The notes under the pieces: model-generated | Told to the model about the DNA's origin: nothing | What the model saw: only the letters and a program-made list of their open reading frames with translations | The model's database searches: none | Origin: an uncultured Pseudomonadales bacterium | Lineage (GTDB): Bacteria > Pseudomonadota > Gammaproteobacteria > Pseudomonadales > Porticoccaceae | DNA length: 64,000 bases | Direction: 5' to 3' | Assembly (NCBI GenBank): GCA_943787675.1 | Contig: CALSNK010000001.1 | Span: 88,001 to 152,000 of the forward strand | Shown here: piece by piece, positions 58,178 through 64,000 of the stretch | How positions within the stretch are numbered: the first letter of the stretch is position 1 | How the letters are laid out: each line of letters begins with the position of its first letter | Program-made: the position numbers and the translations under genes

Positions 58178-59640
58178 TGTCAGAATTGATGGTAGAACTT
58201 TTACCTTTTGAATTTGCGCGTACAAACAGGCTGTTATTGCGTGAAGCTGAGGGTGATTTAATACTGGCTCCCGGCGCTCCCGACTGGGCTATTGCTGAAG
58301 TTGGCCGCATTACCAATGCTGATGTGCCGGTTGAGCGTGTTGACGATGAAACCTTCGATCAACTCCTGAGCACCCTGTACAGCGGCCGTCAAAACTCCTC
58401 CGAGTCGGTAATGGCCGATATTAAAGACTTTGTTGATATGGAATCTGCCGCTGCAGACCTCGAAGATGCTGGCGATCTGCTCGATTCCGAAAATGATGCC
58501 CCCATTGTTCGACTGCTAAATGCCATCTTAGCCGAGTCCCTGAAAGAAAATGCCTCCGACATCCATATTGAACCCTACGAGAAAGAAGCGCTGGTGCGCT
58601 TTCGTCTCGACGGCGTGCTCAGTACAGTGCTGTCGCCGTCGGTACAGATCACGCCCCTGTTAATTTCGCGAATCAAGGTAATGTCGAAGTTGGATATTGC
58701 TGAGAAACGTCTGCCTCAAGATGGCCGCATGAGCGTCAAGCTGGGCGGCCGCAATATTGACCTTCGTGTGTCTACCATGCCTTCAAGTCACGGCGAGCGT
58801 GTGGTCATGCGTTTGCTGGACAAAGATGCCGGTAAGTTGCAGGTCGATGATCTGGGCATGCCCCAGTCAACCTCGGCTGAGCTAGATGAGTTAATCAAGC
58901 GCCCCCACGGTATTATCTTGGTCACCGGCCCCACCGGCTCAGGTAAAACCACGACCCTCTATGCGGCATTGCAGCAGATGGATCGGGAAGGCCGCAATAT
59001 TATGACCGTAGAAGATCCAGTGGAATACGACCTTCCCGGAATCAGTCAAACCCAGATTAACCTCCGTGCGGGCATGACCTTTGCCCGCGGGCTGCGCGCT
59101 ATTTTGCGTCAGGATCCCGATGTTATTTTAATTGGTGAGATCCGCGATGGGGAAACGGCAGAAATTGCCACCCAAGCTAGTTTGACCGGTCATCTGGTGC
59201 TCTCGACGTTACACACCAATACCGCAGCTGGTGCCATTACACGTCTTCAGGATCTGGGTGTGGATAGTTTCTTACTGGCCTCAACGGTGCGGGGCATTGT
59301 CTCTCAGCGGCTGTTGCGAAAACTCTGCCAGCAGTGCCGTGTCAGTGTTGCGCCCAATGAATTTAATCGCGACCTACTGCAACTCAAAAGCGGTGACCGT
59401 ATTTATGAAGCGGCTGGCTGCAGTGAGTGCAACAACACCGGATTTTCTGGCCGCCAGGCACTGTTTGAGCTGGTCTCTGTGGATGCGTCGCTGCAGACAT
59501 TGATTCATGAAAATGCCGGTGAAATTGAGTTGGAAAATTTGATTCGCCAACAGGTGCCAAGTATTCGTCAGGCTGGTTTTGATTTGGTGCGTCAGGGTGC
59601 TACCACTATCGAAGAAGTTCTTCGTGTGACGAGTCAGTAG
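58177..59640 (+). CDS. gspE: Type II secretion ATPase GspE
   Basis: GspE is the cytoplasmic hexameric ATPase that powers pseudopilus assembly. I start at ATG 58177 (MSELMVELLPFEFARTN) with AGAGG 6 bp upstream, giving 487 residues; 14 codons further upstream are open but lie before that site. It has an N1E domain, Walker A GPTGSGKTTTLYAAL (near 250), the Asp box, Walker B around ILIGEIRDGETAE, and a tetracysteine zinc site (LCQQC and CSECNNTGF) typical of GspE as opposed to pilus PilB. Next gene follows at 2 bp. Confidence 0.95.
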   Translation: MSELMVELLPFEFARTNRLLLREAEGDLILAPGAPDWAIAEVGRITNADVPVERVDDETFDQLLSTLYSGRQNSSESVMADIKDFVDMESAAADLEDAGDLLDSENDAPIVRLLNAILAESLKENASDIHIEPYEKEALVRFRLDGVLSTVLSPSVQITPLLISRIKVMSKLDIAEKRLPQDGRMSVKLGGRNIDLRVSTMPSSHGERVVMRLLDKDAGKLQVDDLGMPQSTSAELDELIKRPHGIILVTGPTGSGKTTTLYAALQQMDREGRNIMTVEDPVEYDLPGISQTQINLRAGMTFARGLRAILRQDPDVILIGEIRDGETAEIATQASLTGHLVLSTLHTNTAAGAITRLQDLGVDSFLLASTVRGIVSQRLLRKLCQQCRVSVAPNEFNRDLLQLKSGDRIYEAAGCSECNNTGFSGRQALFELVSVDASLQTLIHENAGEIELENLIRQQVPSIRQAGFDLVRQGATTIEEVLRVTSQ

Positions 59641-59642
59641 CC

Positions 59643-60905
59643 ATGCCAGCCTTCGACTATTCAGCTTACAACAGTGCAGGCAAGCTCGTCAGTGGAGTGA
59701 TCTCTGCGGACTCTGAGCGTCAGGCGAGGCGATTACTTAAAGAAAAGGAACTGCTGCCCGCAACGTTGGCGACAGTGACCGAGCAGCATACAAATAACAA
59801 CAGCGATAAGAGCGGTGTAAATAACGGTAATAAGAGCGGTAATAAAAGCATCGGACGCGGCCGTCGAGAGGCCCGAGTTAATAATTGGGATCTGTCGCTG
59901 CTGCTACAGCAGCAGGCTATTTTAATTCAGTCCGGCCTGCCCCTCGAAGAAGCACTGCGCATGACCATTGAGCAGGCAGAAACTGATCGTCAACGACGCA
60001 TGGTTGAAAGCTGGCGCAGTGAAATTACCGAGGGCCGCAGTTTCTCTGAAGCACTAAGACGATCTCCCTATAAAATTCCTGAGAGCATTATTGCCGGTGT
60101 TGGTGTCGGCGAAGAGAGCGGCCACCTTCATAAGGTATTGATGCGTCTCGCGGAAGATCTTGAAAGCAATGCAGAAAATCGTAAAACCATTAGTCGGGCG
60201 ATGATTTATCCGGCCACCTTGATTGCTACCTCCATTATTGTTGTGTCGATAATGATGGTTTGGGTCGTACCGAAAATCACCGCCATCTTTTTAAGTTCCA
60301 AACGCGAACTGCCCTTAGTGACTCGAATTATTGTCGGTCTCAGTGAATTTACTCAGGCCTATGGTCTGTTTGTGCTCGCCCTTATTGTTGCCCTGGTATT
60401 TGCTTTTGGTCGGGCCATGCAAAACCCCGCACGCAAAGAACGCTGGCATGAGCTGATGTTAAATATGCCCGGCATGGGTCGCTGGATTCGTATGGCGAAC
60501 ATTTCCGACTGGGCTCGCAGTTTGGGCGTGTTGTTGACCAATGGTGTTCCCGCACTTGCCGCTCTAACCATTTCTTCAGCGGTGGTGAGTAATCTGCATT
60601 TGCGGCGTAAATTTGAAGCGGTAACCGAGGGCATGCGTCAGGGCAGTAGTTTGCAAAAAGCTCTGGAAGACAGCCAGATTGGCAGCGGTTTTTTGATTCA
60701 TATGGTAGGCAGTGGTGAGGCCTCCAGTGAGTTAGATAAAATGCTATTGCGAGTTTCAGAGTATTACTCGGTGCGTTTAAATAATGCAGTCGAAGTTTTT
60801 TTAAAACTGGTTAATCCGATTTTAATAATTTTTATGGGCATGATTATTTTGTCCGTCGTGGCGGCAGTAATGCTGCCGATAATGGATATGAACAATATGA
60901 TCTGA
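59643..60905 (+). CDS. gspF: Type II secretion inner-membrane platform protein GspF
   Basis: GspF is the polytopic inner-membrane platform that works with GspE. The 420-residue product has two GspF domains and three membrane spans (about 190-215, 240-260 and 390-415), with PLEEALRMTIEQAE and the GVGVGEESGHLHKVLMRLAE signature. Between the N-terminal 45 residues and the first domain is a linker of Asn, Ser, Lys and Gly (about 51-75) with small DNA repeats of AATAAGAGCGGT type. It is 2 bp after gspE. Confidence 0.95.
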   Translation: MPAFDYSAYNSAGKLVSGVISADSERQARRLLKEKELLPATLATVTEQHTNNNSDKSGVNNGNKSGNKSIGRGRREARVNNWDLSLLLQQQAILIQSGLPLEEALRMTIEQAETDRQRRMVESWRSEITEGRSFSEALRRSPYKIPESIIAGVGVGEESGHLHKVLMRLAEDLESNAENRKTISRAMIYPATLIATSIIVVSIMMVWVVPKITAIFLSSKRELPLVTRIIVGLSEFTQAYGLFVLALIVALVFAFGRAMQNPARKERWHELMLNMPGMGRWIRMANISDWARSLGVLLTNGVPALAALTISSAVVSNLHLRRKFEAVTEGMRQGSSLQKALEDSQIGSGFLIHMVGSGEASSELDKMLLRVSEYYSVRLNNAVEVFLKLVNPILIIFMGMIILSVVAAVMLPIMDMNNMI

Positions 60906-60970
60906 CGGGGTGAGGTAGGCTGTTTATCCATGAGGGTTGTTATCTGTAATTTATTTTTAAGGTGTTTTTT

Positions 60971-61402
60971 ATGACTACAAATAATAGGCAAGCGGGTTTT
61001 ACCCTAATCGAAATGATGGTTGTGGTTGTGGTTATTGCCTTACTGGGCGCCATGATTGGCCCCACATTATTTAAGAAGGTACAGCAGGCAGAAGAGACCC
61101 GCGTCGCGCAGGATATTCGTACGGTTGAGAGTGCGCTAAAATTCTACCGCCTCGATAACTACCGTTATCCTTCTCAGGCTCAGGGCCTCAATGTTTTGAT
61201 CACGCCCCCAACAGGTAATGGCGCGGCGAAATGGAATGGTCCCTATCTGGAATCAATGCCTGCAGATCCCTGGGGCGAACCTTACAAATATGCCAATCCT
61301 GGCACCCATGGTAAAGACATTGAGGTGTTCACTCTGGGGGTCGATAACCAGGTGGGCGGTGAAGGTTCCGATAAGGATTGGGGCAATTGGAATATCAGGT
61401 AA
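60971..61402 (+). CDS. gspG: Type II secretion major pseudopilin GspG
   Basis: GspG is the main subunit of the pseudopilus. Start ATG 60971 after AAGGTG; product 143 residues. Prepilin peptidase should cleave in RQAG|FTLIEMM, leaving the conserved Glu at +5. Then come the hydrophobic helix and the calcium-site C-terminus around YPSQAQGLNVLITPP, DPWGEPYKYANPG and the GVDNQVGGEGSDKDWGNW ending. The 65-bp gap upstream carries no visible terminator. Confidence 0.96.
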   Translation: MTTNNRQAGFTLIEMMVVVVVIALLGAMIGPTLFKKVQQAEETRVAQDIRTVESALKFYRLDNYRYPSQAQGLNVLITPPTGNGAAKWNGPYLESMPADPWGEPYKYANPGTHGKDIEVFTLGVDNQVGGEGSDKDWGNWNIR

Positions 61403-61418
61403 CTGATATTTCATAAGG

Positions 61419-61440
61419 CCATCCATAGACCATCCATAGA
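61419..61440. repeat. Perfect 11-bp tandem duplication between gspG and gspH
   Basis: CCATCCATAGA occurs twice head to tail in the 57-bp gspG-gspH gap, followed by CTATGCAT. It looks like a simple slippage product; no regulatory role is evident. Confidence 0.85.
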
Positions 61441-61459
61441 CTATGCATACTTATCCCCA

Positions 61460-62047
61460 ATGAATATTAATCGTCAGCGCGGCTTTACTCTGATTGAAGT
61501 GGTCGTTGTGGTGATGATTGTCGCCACGATTTCTGCGATGAGTTTGCTGGCGATAAATCAGGCTTTTGATCGGCGCTATTCCAACGAAGCCGAAAAACTC
61601 CATATCTGGTTACAGCAGCTGGGAGAGCGCTCTGCCCTCGAGGGAGCAGCCTATGGCGTTATGACTGAATGGCTCACGACCAAGGGCCTGATGACCGAAG
61701 AGCCCGAATCCTTCCAGGCAATTCAGTTGCGCGCTGTGGTTTATTATCGAATGCGCTGGGTCGCTGTCACCTCGCCAGAACCCTTTATTCTTAGGGACGG
61801 CTCGCGTATAGACTGGCTAGTGGACTCGGTTAATGACGCAGAAGAATTTTTGCCACAAGACGAAAATCGAGTTAATAGCGAGGGCGACGATATTGAGAGC
61901 CTACTGCCAGAGATCGCTTTTCTGCCCGATGGTTATATCGAACCCAACGGCGAGATACGATTAGGTTTTGACTCTATTGCGGACAGCTATGGTTACCAAT
62001 GGGACGATCAGGCCTCCGCTATGGTGATGGAGCGTTACAGGCAATGA
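61460..62047 (+). CDS. gspH: Type II secretion minor pseudopilin GspH
   Basis: GspH is a minor pseudopilin. The 195-residue product has the prepilin site RQRG|FTLIEVVV with Glu at +5 and a hydrophobic N-terminal helix. The globular part is poorly conserved, with an acidic loop (DENRVNSEGDDIESLLPE) and PDGYIEPNGEIRLGFDS near the end. Identity rests on the G-H-I-J-K order and the leader. Its stop overlaps the gspI start. Confidence 0.88.
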   Translation: MNINRQRGFTLIEVVVVVMIVATISAMSLLAINQAFDRRYSNEAEKLHIWLQQLGERSALEGAAYGVMTEWLTTKGLMTEEPESFQAIQLRAVVYYRMRWVAVTSPEPFILRDGSRIDWLVDSVNDAEEFLPQDENRVNSEGDDIESLLPEIAFLPDGYIEPNGEIRLGFDSIADSYGYQWDDQASAMVMERYRQ

Positions 62048-62448
62048 GAATTGGAATGAAGCACGGTCAATCCAAGGGTTTTACCCTAATCGAAGTTGCT
62101 GTCGCTCTGGTGATTTTGAGCTGGGTTCTCGGCAGTGCTATTTTTATGGTGCAGCAGTATGCGGATGAGCGACTGCGACTTCGGGAGCGTTTTTTCTCAA
62201 ACTCCGTGGCCTGGAATCGCCTGATGGAACGCTATCAGGATTCTCAGGGTTGGGTTGTAACATCCGGAGACAATACCAAACAGCGCAAAGGTGTTGATGA
62301 TCAAGCCGGGCAGGGCTGGCGCTGGACCATGAATATTGAAGCGGCCATGGGTCAGGATCTCTTTCGCTACGAAGTTACTGCGGGTTCAGATGACAGTGAG
62401 CGCAATGCCGCTTCTCTCGCCATGTTTCTAATTGATAAAAACCCATGA
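62044..62448 (+). CDS. gspI: Type II secretion minor pseudopilin GspI
   Basis: GspI is part of the pseudopilus tip complex with J and K. The 134-residue product has the prepilin site SKG|FTLIEVAVALVIL. I use ATG 62044, overlapping the gspH stop (ATGA); ATG 62056 (MKHGQSKG) is also possible and would give a shorter leader. The C-terminal domain is short, as in GspI. It overlaps gspJ by 4 bp. Confidence 0.9.
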   Translation: MRIGMKHGQSKGFTLIEVAVALVILSWVLGSAIFMVQQYADERLRLRERFFSNSVAWNRLMERYQDSQGWVVTSGDNTKQRKGVDDQAGQGWRWTMNIEAAMGQDLFRYEVTAGSDDSERNAASLAMFLIDKNP

Positions 62449-63056
62449 ATAGCCGTTTCCGCCAACGAGGCTTTACGCTGATCGAAACCGTGGTTTCCCT
62501 GCTTCTATTAGCGGTGGTTTCCATGATGTCTTATCAGGCCGTGGAGGTTGTTCTGGGTACTAATGAACGCAGTCGCGGTGATCTTGCGGATGAGATGCAG
62601 TTACAGCGTGCCTGGCAGATTATTGGCCGCGATATTCTCCATCTGCGACCCAGGCTCTATGCCGACGGGCTGGGTTCTGTAGAGCCCGCCTATATAACCG
62701 ACATCAGCGAATTCGGTGTGCGTTTTAGCCGGGGGGGTGGGCCCATGGTGCGTTCCAATCCCAGTGGTGTCAGGCGTATTGATTACCGAATTAATGAAGA
62801 CCAGCAGCTGGTGCGCAGCTCCTGGGCTATTAGTGAATCTCCGCGCCTGAACGAGGGTTCGATACTGGTTCTGTTAGACAATGTGGACAGCGTCGTTTTT
62901 GAGCAGCTAACGGATGAATTTCTGTACGACCCCAACTGGCCTCCCCTGAATAGAGAAGTGTCCTCCAAGGCGCTGCCAAAAATGATTCGCGTCATTATTG
63001 AGCTTGAGTCCGGTACCGAGACCACCAAGCTGTTTCCGGGGGTGCATTCAGAATGA
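62445..63056 (+). CDS. gspJ: Type II secretion minor pseudopilin GspJ
   Basis: GspJ is a tip pseudopilin. The 203-residue product begins MNSRFRQRG|FTLIETV with Glu at +5, then LLLLAVVSMMSYQAVE. The globular domain has ELQRAWQIIGRDI-type spacing (here MQLQRAWQIIGRDILHLRPR) and the GGGPMVRSNPSGVRRIDYRI segment usual for GspJ. It overlaps gspI and gspK by 4 bp each. Confidence 0.93.
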   Translation: MNSRFRQRGFTLIETVVSLLLLAVVSMMSYQAVEVVLGTNERSRGDLADEMQLQRAWQIIGRDILHLRPRLYADGLGSVEPAYITDISEFGVRFSRGGGPMVRSNPSGVRRIDYRINEDQQLVRSSWAISESPRLNEGSILVLLDNVDSVVFEQLTDEFLYDPNWPPLNREVSSKALPKMIRVIIELESGTETTKLFPGVHSE

Positions 63057-64000
63057 TTGGTAACCCTAGACCCAGAGCGGCAGTAGCGACCGACTCCAAG
63101 CAGCGCGGCGTTGCCCTGTTGGCTTCATTAATACTAATGTTGGCCGTGGTTATGGCCCTGGCCAATATTTTTTATCGTCATCAAATTGATGTTGCTCAGG
63201 CCACTAGCTCTGTCCATGGTGATCAGGCGTTATTGCTGGCCATCAGTGGCGAAAACTGGGCACGAGATCTGCTCTCAGAGGAATTAGACGATCCGGATGT
63301 TGATAGTTTCGACGAAGACTGGGCCCAGGCCATGCCTCTAATGCCCGTAGACGGCGGACAGCTCAGTGGCTGTATTAGCGATTTGCAGGCCAACATTAAT
63401 CTAAATAATTTCGCCGCTTACGGCGTCCAGACCTTAAAAAGCGAAATGGATAGCGACGTGGTAGGCCATGCCAAGCTATGGATTAATTTACTACAACTGC
63501 TGGAGTTGTCCGCGGACCCTTCGCGCATCGCGACCATTATCGACTGGGTGGATGAAGATTCTACCCCTATCAATAGCTGGGGTGCCGAACAGGCCGAGTA
63601 CGACAGTATGCAGCCACCTCGGGTACCCGCTAATTCACGGATCGCAGATGTCAGCGAACTGGCCGCCATTAGTGGCTACGAGGTCTTTGAGGTACAGCGT
63701 CTGGCGCCCTGGTTGGCGGCCTTGCCAGTGACCACCAAAATCAATATCAATACCGCCGCCGATGAGGTGCTAACAGCAATGGGCGGCGACTTTGCAGAGC
63801 AATTTATGGAGGCCGTGATAGAAGATCGGCCATTTTCCGCTGTGGCCGACTTTCATCAGGCGATTAGCCGCGCATTTCAGCTCAGCCTGCCCGATACCTC
63901 CATGCGCTGGCCTGCGAGTCTCGTGGATGTAAAGTCAGATTACTTTCAGCTCTATATGGAAGTGAGTCTGGGGGAGGCACGCATCGAAGTAAAAAGTATA
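63053..64000 (+). CDS. gspK: Type II secretion minor pseudopilin GspK (3' end beyond window)
   Basis: GspK caps the pseudopilus. The frame starts at ATG 63053 over the gspJ stop and is open for 316 codons to the window edge, so it is partial. The N-terminus has KQRG|VALLASLILMLAVVMA; it lacks Glu at +5, which is characteristic of GspK. Helical-domain motifs follow (GQLSGCISDLQANINLNNFA, ATIIDWVDEDSTP, TKININTAADEVL). gspL and gspM are expected just beyond. Confidence 0.94.
   Translation, partial: MIGNPRPRAAVATDSKQRGVALLASLILMLAVVMALANIFYRHQIDVAQATSSVHGDQALLLAISGENWARDLLSEELDDPDVDSFDEDWAQAMPLMPVDGGQLSGCISDLQANINLNNFAAYGVQTLKSEMDSDVVGHAKLWINLLQLLELSADPSRIATIIDWVDEDSTPINSWGAEQAEYDSMQPPRVPANSRIADVSELAAISGYEVFEVQRLAPWLAALPVTTKININTAADEVLTAMGGDFAEQFMEAVIEDRPFSAVADFHQAISRAFQLSLPDTSMRWPASLVDVKSDYFQLYMEVSLGEARIEVKSI

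Overview
The window is a conserved chromosomal core from a gammaproteobacterium. Lineage is inferred from gene order and gene content, not from a search. The tuf-secE-nusG-rplKAJL-rpoBC / str / S10-spc-alpha super-cluster is in the order usual for this class. EF-Tu is 407 residues, with a roughly 10-residue insert after its NKAD motif. The MurNAc-recycling pair amgK-murU and a second EF-G are present. This fits a marine group related to Pseudomonas, such as Cellvibrionales or SAR92-like bacteria, but the genus cannot be fixed.

Layout. Positions 1-13609 (+) hold tRNA-Thr, tuf, tRNA-Trp, secE, nusG, four ribosomal proteins with the L10 leader, and rpoB-rpoC. Positions 13610-20325 are the str region: a strong promoter, a terminator-type leader, rpsL, rpsG and fusA; then a second EF-G gene on the opposite strand; then a second tuf copy that has lost 427 bp and is out of frame. 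Positions 20326-34208 (+) are S10-spc-alpha, 28 genes from rpsJ to rplQ, with a near-consensus promoter at the front and a clear terminator at the end.

Positions 34325-43284 (-) are the envelope and maintenance cluster lptD-surA-pdxA-rsmA-apaG-apaH plus an M13 metallopeptidase; surA carries a one-base frameshift. Positions 43419-47116 (+) hold amgK-murU, a VanZ-like gene, a DUF2007 gene and a DASS-type anion transporter. Positions 47174-57493 (-) hold miaB-phoH-ybeY-corC-lnt, an exported peroxiredoxin, and leuS-lptE-holA. Positions 57633-64000 (+) hold a DUF1820 gene and a type II secretion operon gspE-F-G-H-I-J-K that runs off the window. No gspC or gspD lies in front of it.

Functionally, the first half builds the translation, transcription and Sec machinery. 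The second half serves the outer membrane (LptD and LptE for LPS, SurA for porins, Lnt for lipoproteins), cell-wall recycling, tRNA and rRNA modification, and protein secretion.

I found no mobile element, CRISPR array, phage or obviously undescribed system. The points most worth checking are the broken second tuf, the surA frameshift, the rpsL leader attenuator, the antisense second EF-G inside the str locus, the lysine-periodic N-terminus of Lnt, and a small membrane ORF coupled to gspE.
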